A DNA stretch of 64,000 nucleotides, taken from an uncultured Blastocatellia bacterium. Lineage in GTDB: Bacteria; Acidobacteriota; Blastocatellia; Pyrinomonadales; Pyrinomonadaceae. Position 1 is the stretch's first letter; each line of letters starts with the position of its first letter. The position numbers and the translations under genes were made by a program. The notes under the pieces are model-generated. The model had not been told where the DNA came from. It made no database searches and worked only from the letters and a program-made list of their open reading frames with translations. Shown here piece by piece: positions 36,146 to 46,116 of the stretch. Location: contig CAMLLD010000017.1 of assembly GCA_946480785.1 (NCBI GenBank), forward strand, positions 17,833-81,832, read 5' to 3'.

Positions 36146-38594
36146 GGTTTTTTCCACGGATAACACAGATCGGTTTGATAGTGGTGTTGCTGCTGGCCGG
36201 AGTGCCGGTGCGGTCGCAGTCAGAAGACAAAGCACAGCTATACCAGGCGCTGCTGGATCTCACGAATCCGTGGACGGTGATGTGCGTTGCGGCGCATCCC
36301 GACGACGAAGACGGCACGAGCTTGACGGTGCTGCGACGCAAGTATGGCGTGCACACCGTTTCGCTTTTCTCTACGTTCGGTGAGGGCGGGCAGAACGCGG
36401 TTGGACCAGAGCTTTACGAAGAGCTTGGGGTGATTCGCGCGCACGAGACGCTCGCCGCCGCGGAAGTACAGGGCTCGGAGCCGTACTTTCTCGGCTTTCG
36501 TGATTTCGGTTTTTCGAAATCCGCGGAAGAGACTTATCGCATCTGGGGTGGTGAGCGCGAACTGCTGCGCCGCATGGTACTTCAGATTCGCCGCCTGCGA
36601 CCCGACGCGATCATTACCAATCACGACACGACGAGCGGTCACGGTAATCACCAGGCGACGGGCCGCATGATTCTGCAGGCGTTTGACGCGGCCGCCGATC
36701 CGAAACAGTTTCCCGAACAACTCAAGGAAGTAAGCGTCTGGCAAGTGCAGCGGCTCTTCGTTCGCACGCGCGGCAATGACACGGCGGGGCAAACGTTTGC
36801 GATCGATCCGAATGAAACCGATCCGGCGCGCGGCACCACCTACGCACAACAGGCGCTCGACGCGTTGCACAAACACGCGACGCAGGGGCCGTGGCCGAAG
36901 TCAGTTCCGGCCGGCGGCGGTCGTGTTAGTCGTTACACGCTCGTGAAGTCGGCGCCGAATGCACCGGCGCTTCCGGCAGGCGCGAAGACTCCGCTTGACG
37001 GCCTGAAGCTGCCCGAGCAGATAAGCGAGCGATTGATCCCGCCGACGATCGAAAGCAAACCGCTGACAGAGTTTGCCGATCGACGTCTCGAAGTTTTGGT
37101 GTCGCTGATCAACGCGCGCCGGCGTGGCGCGTTCACCGCGCCTGACGACGTGATGGCGCTCGATCCGCAACGCTTCAAACTGATGTCGTCGCGGCTCGAC
37201 AAAGCGCTTGCGACTGCGACCGGAGTCACCATGACGTTGAATCAGGAAGGCAGCGCGCTCGTGCCCGGTGAGAAGGCGCGCATCAATGCGTCGCTGAGCA
37301 ACAACGGCGTGGGCGACATTCAGATCAAGCAAGTGACGTTTCGCGGGCTTGGTTTGGAAACGCCTGTGAAAGTCGCCGACAAGATGTTGCCGGGCACGGA
37401 GACTGTGGGGCAGATCGACTTCACCACGCCGAAGAATGCGAGTCTCACGACGCCGCCGTCGGAGCATCTTTATGACGGCAAGCTGTTTGGCGAACCGCTG
37501 ACGGCGGAAGCGGAGTTGGGCGTCGAAGGTGTCACGTTCAAAGCGGGTACTGAGATCACGCGCAACGTTGCGCCAGCGGTTGAAATTCTCGAGGTCGAGC
37601 CGGAGCCTTACGTCACTACGCCCGCGACTTCGCAAAAGCCACTTGAGTTCAAAGTGAAGGTGCAGAACCATCTTGCTGGTCCGTTTCGCGGACTGCTGCG
37701 CGTGCGTGGTCCGAGTTTGGAAACAGGCAAGGAGATCGAGTTGCAACCCGATCAGATCGACACTTCGGACATCGTGGTGCGGAGTCTTGCGTTGACCGGA
37801 CTGATGCAGAATTCAAACGTGGACATCACGGTCGATCTGCGGCCGCCCGGATCCCGGCCGGCACGGTCGATCTGCGTAACCCGACTGCGCCGATAACGAA
37901 GAAGACGGTGCCGCTGGTCTATGCGAATGCGATCGTCGTGGCGGGACGCAAGGTTGGTTACCTGCCGAGTTATGACAAGACACTGGAGCGCGCGTTGGCG
38001 TCGCTCGGTGTCGATGCGAAGCAGTTGACGATCGACGACATTGCGAAGGCGGACCTCTCGATGTTTCAGACGATCGTGCTCGACAACCGGCCGTATGAAG
38101 CGCATCCGGAGCTCGTGGGGTTGAATGCGCGGTTGCTGAAGTATGTCGAGGATGGCGGGACGCTCATCGTCTTCTATTCCAAAACTAACGAATGGAATCC
38201 CGATCCGAATCGCAACCGGCCGCAGCTTGCGCCGTATCCGATCGTTGTTGGTGACGAGCGCGTGACGCTGGAAGATGCCCCCGTGACGTTTTTGCAGCCG
38301 CGTAATTTTCTGTTGCACTTCCCGAACCGGATCACGCAGGCTGACTTCGCGAACTGGGTGCAGGAGCGCGGGCTCTATTTTCCGCGGGAATGGGATCCGA
38401 AGTACACGGCTGTGCTAGGGACGAGCGATCCGGGCGAGCCGATGTTGCGTGGTGGTCTACTGGTCGCGCCGTATGGTCGGGGGAATTACATCTACACGAG
38501 TTTTGTGTGGTATCGGCAACTGCGTGCGGGGCTACCGGGAGGTTATCGCTTCTTCGCGAATATGATCAGTTACGGTAGACCGAAACAGGATTAA
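36142..38594 (+). pseudogene. PIG-L/LmbE-family deacetylase with a single-base frameshift
   Basis: Signal peptide, then a PIG-L N-acetylglucosaminyl-deacetylase-type domain with the metal motif AHPDDEDG (near residue 55) and NHDTTSGHGNHQA. A beta-rich middle part and a C-terminal glutamine-amidotransferase-like region (GRKVGYLPSYDKTLERALASLG onwards) follow. Frame 1 ends at a TAA at 37894-37896, while the same protein clearly continues in another frame from about 37860 (IPAGTVDLRNPTAPITKKTV). One extra base near CCCGGATCCC (37855-37864), probably a third G, would restore a protein of about 817 residues. It is either a sequencing error or a recent mutation. The start overlaps the permease stop by ATGA; the signal-peptide codons contain a border repeat (36154-36170) that encodes PRITQI. 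Confidence 0.85.
36154..36170 (+). repeat. Border repeat inside signal-peptide codons
   Basis: CCACGGATAACACAGAT, translated in frame as PRITQ(I) in the PIG-L signal peptide. Confidence 0.65.
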
Positions 38595-38595
38595 G

Positions 38596-38617
38596 CCGCG
38601 GATGAACACAGATTAAT
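38596..38617 (+). repeat. Border repeat between convergent genes
   Basis: CCGCGGATGAACACAGATTA followed by AT. It lies between the stop of the PIG-L gene and the stop of the SRPBCC gene, whose TAA begins at its last base. Confidence 0.65.
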
Positions 38618-39141
38618 TAGGCGGGAGAGTCGAGCATGCCTTCTTGTTCGAGAGATTCCTCGCCTTCGAGTTTGACGCGTGCGCGTTCGAGAAAGGTTTT
38701 GATCATCTCGCGCACGCGTTTTTGCATCTCGGCGCTGATCGCGCTCTCGCCGACGAGTACGGCGAAGCGATGCAGATCTTTCGCGTGCTTGCGGCGCAGT
38801 TCGACGTGCTGGACGATCCTGATCAGCACCTTGTGACCGCGCTCTTCGAACGCCGCTGCGTAGCGCAGGTAGTTCTTCATTTCCGAACGCGCCGGGGACC
38901 ACTCGAGACGCTCCGGAGAATCCTCAGTCTTCTCGACCGCGAAGCTGGCCTGGACCGCGCCGATGATCGGCACTTCGGCGCGCACCATCCAACGCATGAT
39001 GCCTCCCGCTTCATTGCGTATGCCCTCGATGCCCGGCATGAGGTCGGCGAAATTGCGCAGCTCGCCGAAAAACTCGCGGGCCCGCTCGAGTGTGGTCCGC
39101 AATTCCATTTGGTCTGAATAGGAGGCCTTGATGCGAAACAT
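38617..39141 (-). CDS. SRPBCC/START-like domain protein
   Basis: 174 residues. N-terminal SRPBCC-type pattern: a strand, then LERAREFFGELRNFADLMPGIEGIR (helix with the conserved FADLMPG turn), MRWMVRAEVPIIG and a C-terminal long amphipathic helix (KRVREMIKTFLERARVKL). Members bind lipids or hydrophobic ligands; the ligand is unknown here. The ribosome site GGAG five bases before the ATG comes from a small cluster of CGGAGAAC repeats. Alone on its strand between two convergent neighbours. Confidence 0.8.
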   Translation of the reverse strand: MFRIKASYSDQMELRTTLERAREFFGELRNFADLMPGIEGIRNEAGGIMRWMVRAEVPIIGAVQASFAVEKTEDSPERLEWSPARSEMKNYLRYAAAFEERGHKVLIRIVQHVELRRKHAKDLHRFAVLVGESAISAEMQKRVREMIKTFLERARVKLEGEESLEQEGMLDSPA

Positions 39142-39143
39142 TT

Positions 39144-39187
39144 GTTCTCCGTTTACGTTCTCCGTGTTCTCGGCTCAACGTTCTCCG
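39144..39187 (-). repeat. Four imperfect GTTCTCCG units (CGGAGAAC on the minus strand)
   Basis: Copies at 39144-39151, 39157-39164, 39166-39173 (one mismatch) and 39180-39187. The first one supplies the ribosome site of the SRPBCC gene. The style is close to that of the CCACGGAT border repeats. Confidence 0.6.
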
Positions 39188-39320
39188 CGGTGTTGATGCG
39201 CGAGGCAGGCGGTTTGGTTTTCCGCACCGCCGTTGTTAAGTTACACGAGGAATTTGCACTAGTAAATATCTAAGTGAGTGGGGAAAGAATTATTTAGCAT
39301 TCGGGAAAGAAGTACTTAAG

Positions 39321-39515
39321 ATGAACGCCGCACAGACTTGCCCACGCTGCGACAAACGAGGGATGAAATCGTGGTCCGAACTCACCGACGAAGAGCGCGA
39401 GATGGTCAAGCGCCTCCCCCTCTCCGCGAGCTACTCTCTCGAAGAACGACAAGCGAGCCACCGCTGGTGCACCCGCTGCTGGTACGAAGCGGTCGATACT
39501 GAAACCCACGCCTAA
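39321..39515 (+). CDS. Small zinc-ribbon-like protein
   Basis: 64 residues. Two CxxC pairs (TCPRCDKRG near the N-terminus and WCTRCWYEA near the C-terminus) flank a charged helix (ELTDEEREMVKRLPLSASYS), as in small zinc ribbons. The function is unknown. There is no strong ribosome site before the ATG. The stop overlaps the end of glnE by four bases tail to tail. The cysteine spacing and non-random composition support a real gene. Confidence 0.65.
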   Translation: MNAAQTCPRCDKRGMKSWSELTDEEREMVKRLPLSASYSLEERQASHRWCTRCWYEAVDTETHA

Positions 39516-42340
39516 AGTATGCGGTTGTAACAGTCGCGGATGGATTGCATCTGTTCGAGGAGGGTTTGGTGGAGTTCGTGGGCGGAGGTGAAGCCCATGC
39601 GAAAGGCGACGTCGCGGGCGGTTACGTGGTTCGGATCGGGAAGGCGCGTCGAACGACCCACGATTAGACGCAGGTTGTGATCGACCGAGCGGAGCAAGCT
39701 GTAGCCGGTGCTCATCGTTAAGAAATCGTCGTCAGTAAGAGAGCCTTCATCGCGAAGACGTTCGAGAGTAAACGCAGTCGAACGATCGTCGCCGCCGTCA
39801 ATCACCTCATCACGCAGTTGCAGATAACGCGTAGCGAAGTAAACATCGAGCATTCCGCCGGGACCGTATTTAATATCAATTCCTGTCTGCCGCCGGCGAG
39901 TTCCCTTCTCTTTCTCCAAACGATCGCGCACGCGGCGCGTCTCCAGCTTCAACTCACCAGCATCGAATCGCAAAGCGTTTTCGTGAATACGATGACGCGC
40001 GTGCGTCTCGATCATCTTGCCGAGCTCCAGGTCGCCGCCGACCGCCCGCAGCTTAACGTAAGCGAGCCACTCCCACGGCGCACTCTCCTCCCGCAAATAA
40101 TCGAGAAAACCGTCGGCGCTGGTGACGAGTGGTCCATTCTTCCCGTGGGGCCGCAAACGCAAGTCGACGCGATAGAGATAACCCTCGCGCGTGATGCTCG
40201 AAAGCGCCGCGATCATCAACTCGACCAAACGCGAGTACGTCTCATCCTGCGTCAGAGTCTTGATCGGCGACGGCACCATCGAGTCGTACGTGAACAACAC
40301 GTCGAGATCCGATCCGTAATCGACGCCGGCGCTGCCGAGCCGTCCGAGACCGTAAAACGCGATGCGTGGTCCACCACTGAACGAACCGAACCGTCGCGCC
40401 ATTTCACGGCGCGCGATCAAATACGAAACGTTCAGACTCGCGATCGCGAGTTCCGTTTGCAGACGATTAGTGTCGAAGATCGACAACTCGCCCGCGATGT
40501 CGAGCGCGCCGATCTCCGCGATCAACTCGGCCCACTTATGCCGCAGCGCCGCGAGCTCAGCCGGAAAACTATTTTCTGCGTCGATTGCGGCACGCAACAG
40601 CGCACGATAGTCGCGGTGCAACGCGTCCGCGACAGACGCGCCGAGCGATCCGATCAATGCCGGATTCGCGGCGATCATCTCGGCGAAAAACTCTGACGCG
40701 CCACACACCTTCAGCAACGTGCGCAAGTTCGTCTCCGTGAGATGAAGCCGGTTCTCGGTTTTTTCGAGCGACGCCGCGATACGCACCGCGTGAACGAGCG
40801 CGCGATGCGGGTTGAGAGCCTGGTTCGCAAACGAAAGCAGCGCCGATCCCGCGGACCTCGCGTCCATCGACTCTGAGAGATGCGCGACAAAAACACGCGC
40901 CGCACTCAGCGCCAAACCAAGTTCCTTGTCATGACTCTCAGTCGCCGGTTTGACCGGTTTCACATCCTGTTCGAGTTCAGAGAACAGCCGGTCATAAACG
41001 GCTCGAACATGGCGCGTGTACGTCGTCAACGCGGAAATAAAATCGTGCGGATTGTTGAAGCCGATACGTCGCGCGATGAGCAGCCGCGCGTCCTCAGACT
41101 CGGGCACCGTATGCGTTTGCAGCCCGTGCTCCATTTGCAGCCGGTGCTCCAACGTGCGCAAGAAGTCGTACGCGTCAGACAACTCACTACGCTCCTGCTG
41201 CGTGATGAACTCACGGTCCGCCAAACGCCCCAGACTCACGAGCGTGTGCGGCACGCGCAACCAATCATCGCGCCCGCCATGGGCCAACTGCAGCGCCTGC
41301 GCGATGAACTCGATCTCGCGAATCCCACCACGCCCGAGCTTCACGTTGTAACCACTCTTCTTCTCCGTCTGCCGATCGATCTTCTGCTTCGCCAAACGCA
41401 CGCTCTCCAGCGCGCGGCTAACCGAAACATCAGGCCGAAACACAAACGGCGTCACCGCTTCCTTGAACTTCGCAAACAACTCCGCCGAGCCGGCCGCCGC
41501 ACGCGAGCGAATCAAGACCTGTCGTTCCCAATCCTGCGCCGAGCTCATGTAATAACGAGTCGCTTCGGCGAGCGAACACGCAAGCGCACCGTCGCGTCCG
41601 TGCGGACGCAGACGCAGATCGACGCGATACGCCGCGCCTTCGCCACCAGACTGACCGGCGATGCGCGCGATCGTCTCCGATAGTTTTACGAAGTACTCGC
41701 GATTCGTGACTTCACCGCGCTGACCGTGGCCCGACGTCGTGCCTTCGTCAGAATAAAGAAAAACGAGATCGATGTCTGACGCGTAATTGAGCTCCATCGA
41801 ACCGAGCTTGCCGAGCGCGATGACGCAGAACTCCGCCGTCGCGATGCGGCCGCGCTCGTCGACGTGCTGCGGCAAACCGTAACGATTGTCGAGATCCTGG
41901 CGTGCGAGACTCAGTGCGTAATCGAGAATCGCGTCGGCGAGGTTCGACAACTCTTCCATCGTCTCGACAAGCGTGTGCGTGCGGCGAATGTCGTGGAGAT
42001 ACGTGCGCAACAGTTCGCGGCGGCGAAAGCGCGCGAGAAGATTTTGCGGATTGAGCGAAGAGTTGGTTAACGCGAAGCGCGCGAGCGATTCTTTCAGCTC
42101 GTCGAGCGAGCGCACACGCGGCTCAGCGCGTTCGCGCGCGAGCCACGAAAAGTATTCGGGATTTTGTTCGAGCGTGGTGGCGAGCAGCGGACTCCACGCT
42201 GCCAGCGCGAGCGCGTCCGCGAGCAGCGCCGGCTGCTTCGTCAGGTTGCGGTAGGCACGCGGCTGCTCGTTCGACAGCCTGTCGAGAAACAGCCGCGCAC
42301 CGTTTTGATCCGGGAGATCACGTAGCAGAAACTCAATCAC
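39512..42340 (-). CDS. glnE: Bifunctional glutamine synthetase adenylyltransferase/deadenylase
   Basis: 942 residues, full length for GlnE. Two nucleotidyltransferase domains each show the GS...DxD metal motif: GSMELNYASDIDLVFLYSDEG (N-terminal half, deadenylase) and GSAGVDYGSDLDVLFTYDSM (C-terminal half, adenylylase). Each is followed by a GlnD/PII-uridylyltransferase-like helical region. It modifies the conserved tyrosine of GlnA. The GTG start shares one base with the glnA stop (TAGTG), so the enzyme and its substrate are translationally coupled. Confidence 0.97.
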   Translation of the reverse strand: MIEFLLRDLPDQNGARLFLDRLSNEQPRAYRNLTKQPALLADALALAAWSPLLATTLEQNPEYFSWLARERAEPRVRSLDELKESLARFALTNSSLNPQNLLARFRRRELLRTYLHDIRRTHTLVETMEELSNLADAILDYALSLARQDLDNRYGLPQHVDERGRIATAEFCVIALGKLGSMELNYASDIDLVFLYSDEGTTSGHGQRGEVTNREYFVKLSETIARIAGQSGGEGAAYRVDLRLRPHGRDGALACSLAEATRYYMSSAQDWERQVLIRSRAAAGSAELFAKFKEAVTPFVFRPDVSVSRALESVRLAKQKIDRQTEKKSGYNVKLGRGGIREIEFIAQALQLAHGGRDDWLRVPHTLVSLGRLADREFITQQERSELSDAYDFLRTLEHRLQMEHGLQTHTVPESEDARLLIARRIGFNNPHDFISALTTYTRHVRAVYDRLFSELEQDVKPVKPATESHDKELGLALSAARVFVAHLSESMDARSAGSALLSFANQALNPHRALVHAVRIAASLEKTENRLHLTETNLRTLLKVCGASEFFAEMIAANPALIGSLGASVADALHRDYRALLRAAIDAENSFPAELAALRHKWAELIAEIGALDIAGELSIFDTNRLQTELAIASLNVSYLIARREMARRFGSFSGGPRIAFYGLGRLGSAGVDYGSDLDVLFTYDSMVPSPIKTLTQDETYSRLVELMIAALSSITREGYLYRVDLRLRPHGKNGPLVTSADGFLDYLREESAPWEWLAYVKLRAVGGDLELGKMIETHARHRIHENALRFDAGELKLETRRVRDRLEKEKGTRRRQTGIDIKYGPGGMLDVYFATRYLQLRDEVIDGGDDRSTAFTLERLRDEGSLTDDDFLTMSTGYSLLRSVDHNLRLIVGRSTRLPDPNHVTARDVAFRMGFTSAHELHQTLLEQMQSIRDCYNRIL

Positions 42341-43764
42341 TAAATGTCATAGTACAACGAAAACTCGAGCGGATGCGGACGCATGCGCAGCGGCTGGATC
42401 TCGCGCTCGCGCTTGTAACTGATCCAGCGATCGATCAACTGCGGACTGAACACGTCGCCTTTCAGCAGGAAGTCGTGATCGGCTTCGAGCGCCTTGAGCG
42501 AATCGTCGAGCGAGCCCGGCAACGTCGGCACATCTTTCAATTCCTCGGGCGAGAGATCGTAGATATCCTTCTCGAGCGGATCACCCGGATCGATCCGGTT
42601 CTGCACGCCGTCGAGTCCCGCCAGCAGCATCGCCGAGAACGCGAGATACGCATTGCACGACGGATCGGGCGGACGAAACTCCAACCGCTTCAGTTTCGGG
42701 TTCGTCGAGAACATCGGAATACGAATCGCGGCCGAACGATTACGCGCGGAGTACGCGAGGTTCACGGGCGCTTCAAAACCCGGCACGAGCCGCTTGTAAC
42801 TGTTCGTCGTCGGCGCGGCAAAAGCCACGACCGCAGCCGCGTGCTTCAACAACCCACCGATGTAAAAGCGGGCCATCTCGGACAATCCGGCATAACCGTC
42901 GCCGGCAAACAAAGGCTTCTCGCCTTTCCACAACGATTGGTGACAGTGCATTCCCGAACCGTTATCGCCAAACAGCGGCTTCGGCATGAACGTCGCGGAC
43001 TTCCCATACTCGTGAGCAGTATTGCGAACTACATATTTGAATACTTGTAAATTATCCGCTGTGCCTAACAGCGTGGAATAACGGAAGTCGATCTCGCACT
43101 GGCCCGCGGTCGCAACTTCGTGGTGATGACACTCGACGGTCACGCCACACTTCTCGAGCGTCAGCGAGATCTGCGAACGCAGGTCACTCAACGAATCGGT
43201 CGGCGGCACGGGCACGTAGCCTTCCTTCGGACGAATGCGATAACCGAGGTTCGAACCGGCAAACTCGTTCGCGTCGCGCCCGCTGTTCCAGTGACCTTCG
43301 TCGGAGTCGATCGAGTAACCGGCGGAGTGCTGCTCGTTGTGAAACTTGGCGGAATCAAACACGAAGAACTCGGCTTCAGGACCGAAGAAACATGTGTCCG
43401 CCAGGCCGGTGAATTTCAGGTAACTCTCGGCGCGTTGCGCAACAGAGCGCGGATCGTAGGCGTAACCTTCCTTCGTGATCGGATCGATGGCGTTACCGAT
43501 GAGACAGAGCGTCGGCTGTTCGGCAAACGGGTCCATCCAGAAGCGCCGCGCGTCGGGAACGAGCAGCATGTCCGACTCGTGAATTGCGGCCCAGCCGCGG
43601 ATGGAAGAAGCGTCGAAACCAAAGCCATCTTCGAACTGTTCTTCGCCGAGTTCGCCGATGGGAAATGTAAGGTGTTGCCAGGAGCCGGGTAGGTCAGTGA
43701 AACGAACAGAGACGAACTTGGCGCCCTGTTCAGCAGCGAATTTCAAGACAGTCTTGGGGTTCAT
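42340..43764 (-). CDS. glnA: Glutamine synthetase type I
   Basis: 474 residues. Makes glutamine from glutamate, ammonia and ATP. Visible family motifs: [19 protein letters not shown], the metal-site [24 protein letters not shown], and [24 protein letters not shown]. The adenylylation tyrosine is present in [11 protein letters not shown] (about residue 403), in keeping with glnE next to it. AGGAG ribosome site before the ATG. Transcribed from a consensus promoter at 43903-43930 with about 130 bases of leader. Confidence 0.98.
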   Translation of the reverse strand: MNPKTVLKFAAEQGAKFVSVRFTDLPGSWQHLTFPIGELGEEQFEDGFGFDASSIRGWAAIHESDMLLVPDARRFWMDPFAEQPTLCLIGNAIDPITKEGYAYDPRSVAQRAESYLKFTGLADTCFFGPEAEFFVFDSAKFHNEQHSAGYSIDSDEGHWNSGRDANEFAGSNLGYRIRPKEGYVPVPPTDSLSDLRSQISLTLEKCGVTVECHHHEVATAGQCEIDFRYSTLLGTADNLQVFKYVVRNTAHEYGKSATFMPKPLFGDNGSGMHCHQSLWKGEKPLFAGDGYAGLSEMARFYIGGLLKHAAAVVAFAAPTTNSYKRLVPGFEAPVNLAYSARNRSAAIRIPMFSTNPKLKRLEFRPPDPSCNAYLAFSAMLLAGLDGVQNRIDPGDPLEKDIYDLSPEELKDVPTLPGSLDDSLKALEADHDFLLKGDVFSPQLIDRWISYKREREIQPLRMRPHPLEFSLYYDI

Positions 43765-44135
43765 GTGATCTCCTGATCTTTATTTCGAGTGTGTTAGGGG
43801 TACCCTTCGCCCCGGCGCGAAATTTGGCGAAGTATGTGGGAAGTTGCGCGACTATCGTAAAGCGGGCGAGCGTCATAAAGCGACGGCGCGTAAAAAGCTG
43901 CCATTATAAACGGCAGCGTTTTGATGTCAAGGGCGAATTAGACGAGGATGAAGGTCACAAAAACCTTAAGATTTGGAAAAGTTATAGCCCGCACCCGCCA
44001 TTTTCTGTTACATTGCGCCCCTAAAGCGTTCCACCCAAAACAACTCCGCAACTCGATTCGGGATAATGTGCATCAGTAGTGTTTCTGGCGTGATTGTTAT
44101 TGTTCAAAGTTAGTTCGAAGGCAGGAGACCGCTAA
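43765..44135. other. glnA-speA divergent intergenic region
   Basis: 371 bases without a gene. Holds the glnA promoter with its GCTGCC-N9-GGCAGC palindrome, a leader hairpin for glnA (CTTCGCC/GGCGAAG around 43807-43834), and on the other side the ribosome site AGGAGA ahead of the TTG start of speA. GATAAT near 44067 might be a -10 for speA, but no -35 was convincing. Short open frames here look like chance. Confidence 0.6.
43903..43930 (-). promoter_or_regulatory. Consensus promoter of glnA
   Basis: Perfect TTGACA (43925-43930), a 16-base spacer and a perfect TATAAT (43903-43908) on the minus strand. The -10 is enclosed by the inverted repeat GCTGCC (43897-43902) / GGCAGC (43912-43917). Confidence 0.7.
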
Positions 44136-46073
44136 TTGACCACGGCAATCGAGCAGACGCTCGAAACTTATGGAATCGAAAACTGGGGCGCTGGCTACTT
44201 TGATGTAAACCGGAAGGGAAATCTAATCGTCCGACCCGTCGAGGGTGATCCCCGCTCGGCGGACCTCAAAGAGATAATCGACGACCTCGCCAAACGCGGA
44301 ATCACCGCGCCTGTGCTCTTACGTTTTCCGCAACTCGTCGCCGCCCAGGTGAGAAAACTCCAACGCGCATTCAGCCGCTCAATCCGCGAGTTTGAGTATC
44401 AAGGCTCCCACATGTGCGTGTACCCGATGAAGGTCAATCAGCAACGCTCCGTGGTCGAAGAATACCTGCGCGAAGGCTCGCGTTATGACTTCGGTCTCGA
44501 AGCGGGTTCGAAAGCCGAGCTTTACGCCGCGCTTGCACTCGAACAGCCGGGCGACAGTCTGCTCGTGCTGAACGGCTTCAAGGACGAAGAATTTATCGAG
44601 CTCGCTTTTGCCGGCGCGAAAGTGGGCAAGCGAGTCGTCATCGTGATCGAAAAGCTCAACGAGCTCGATCACGTGCTCACTGTTGCCGAACGCGAAGACG
44701 GACCACTGCCGATGATCGGCATGCGCGTCAAGCTTTACTCGAAAGGCTCCGGCCGCTGGGAAAAGTCCGGCGGCGAAGCAGCGAAATTCGGGTTGACGAC
44801 GACCGAGTTGCTGGAAGTTATTCGCCGCGTCGAAGAAGCGGGCCGCATGGACATGCTGAAGCTGCTGCACTTCCACATCGGTTCGCAGCTCACCGACATC
44901 AAGCGCATCAAGAATGCGATGAAGGAAGCCGCGCGCGTCTACGCGAAGGTTGTCCAGATGAAGGTGCCGATCGATCTGCTCGACGTCGGCGGCGGCATGG
45001 CCGTCGATTACGACGGTTCGAAGACGGCGTTCGATTCTTCCGCGAACTACACCGCGCAGGAGTTTGCGAACGACGTTATCTACACGATCAAACAGGTCTG
45101 CGACGATGAAAACGTGCCGCATCCCACGATCATTCAGGAGTCGGGACGTTTCCTGGCCGCGTATCACGCGATTCTGGTCACGAACGTGATCGACGAGATT
45201 GAAACCGTAGTCGAAGACATCACGCCGATCGAGATCGACGAGGACGATCCGCAGGTCGTGATCGAGCTCGGCGATCTGCGCGAATCGATCAGCGTCAAGA
45301 ACTATCGCGAGTATTACCACGACGCGCTTGAGCATCGTGAAGAGTTGTTCACTCTCTTCGATCTCGGCTTGATCTCACTCGAAGATCGCGCGAAGGGTGA
45401 AGTGCTTTTCTGGGACGTTTGCGAACGTGCGGACAAGTACGCGCAAACTTCGAAATACGTCTCGGAAGAGTTTGGCGAGCTGCGTCGTTTGCTGTGCGCG
45501 AAGTATCTGACGAACTTCTCGGTGTTTCGCTCGGTGCCGGACCATTGGGCGTTGGACCAACTGTTTCCGATCGTGCCGATTCATCATCTGAACAAACCGC
45601 CGACGGAGTACACGACGCTCTGCGACATCACGTGCGACTCCGACGGCATCGTGGACAAGTTTGTCGATCTGCACGACGTGAAGCAGGTGCTCGAGTTGCA
45701 CCCGTTGAATCCGGACGAGCCGTATTACCTCGCGTTCATGCTGGTCGGCGCGTACCAGGAAGTGATGGGCAACAATCACAATCTCTTCGGCGCGCCGCAC
45801 GAAGCGCACATTCACATCGACGAAGAAGGTTTTCTGATCAAGAAGGTGATTAAAGGCACGACCGTCGGCGGCGCGGCCGAACGCGCTCGTTACGAGCGCA
45901 GCCTGTTGCACGACGGCTTCCGGCGTTTGATCAATCGTCGCGTCAAAGACGGCGAGTTGAGCGAAGCGGAAGGCGCCGATTTGGCCCAGTTTTATGAGTC
46001 TCGTTATGACGCTTACACATATCTCGCAGTCAATGGAGTAAAGACCCGTTCGCGCAGACGAACGGACTACTAA
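44136..46073 (+). CDS. speA: Biosynthetic arginine decarboxylase
   Basis: 645 residues from a TTG start with AGGAGA seven bases upstream. A PLP-dependent fold III enzyme converting arginine to agmatine, the first step of a polyamine route. The PLP lysine lies in CVYPMKVNQQRSVVEEYL (Lys99). Other family motifs are HFHIGSQLTDIK, LDVGGGMAVDYDGS and CDITCDSDGIVDKF (active-site Cys at the dimer interface). The length matches E. coli SpeA. A deoxyhypusine-synthase-like gene follows after 31 bases; no agmatinase gene is nearby. Confidence 0.97.
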   Translation: MTTAIEQTLETYGIENWGAGYFDVNRKGNLIVRPVEGDPRSADLKEIIDDLAKRGITAPVLLRFPQLVAAQVRKLQRAFSRSIREFEYQGSHMCVYPMKVNQQRSVVEEYLREGSRYDFGLEAGSKAELYAALALEQPGDSLLVLNGFKDEEFIELAFAGAKVGKRVVIVIEKLNELDHVLTVAEREDGPLPMIGMRVKLYSKGSGRWEKSGGEAAKFGLTTTELLEVIRRVEEAGRMDMLKLLHFHIGSQLTDIKRIKNAMKEAARVYAKVVQMKVPIDLLDVGGGMAVDYDGSKTAFDSSANYTAQEFANDVIYTIKQVCDDENVPHPTIIQESGRFLAAYHAILVTNVIDEIETVVEDITPIEIDEDDPQVVIELGDLRESISVKNYREYYHDALEHREELFTLFDLGLISLEDRAKGEVLFWDVCERADKYAQTSKYVSEEFGELRRLLCAKYLTNFSVFRSVPDHWALDQLFPIVPIHHLNKPPTEYTTLCDITCDSDGIVDKFVDLHDVKQVLELHPLNPDEPYYLAFMLVGAYQEVMGNNHNLFGAPHEAHIHIDEEGFLIKKVIKGTTVGGAAERARYERSLLHDGFRRLINRRVKDGELSEAEGADLAQFYESRYDAYTYLAVNGVKTRSRRRTDY

Positions 46074-46116
46074 CCACAAGTTACACGGGTTTTTGGTGTA
46101 ATCAGTGGCTGAGGTA
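46074..46116. repeat. Border repeat remnants between speA and the DHS-like gene
   Basis: CCACAAGTTACACGGG (46074-46089) after the speA stop, then GTGTAATCAGTGGCTGAGG in the opposite sense (46097-46115), whose GTG at 46105 is the proposed start of the next gene. Confidence 0.55.

Noticed and set aside
37894..37908. Selenocysteine readthrough in the PIG-L gene
   Set aside because: The interrupting stop is TAA, not TGA, and the downstream coding is in a different frame.
43791..44024. 77-codon open frame in the glnA-speA gap
   Set aside because: It covers the glnA promoter, has no ribosome site and shows no coding character.
46048..46067. Hairpin CCGTTCG...CGAACGG near the speA end as a terminator
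   Set aside because: It lies inside the coding region and is not followed by a T-run.
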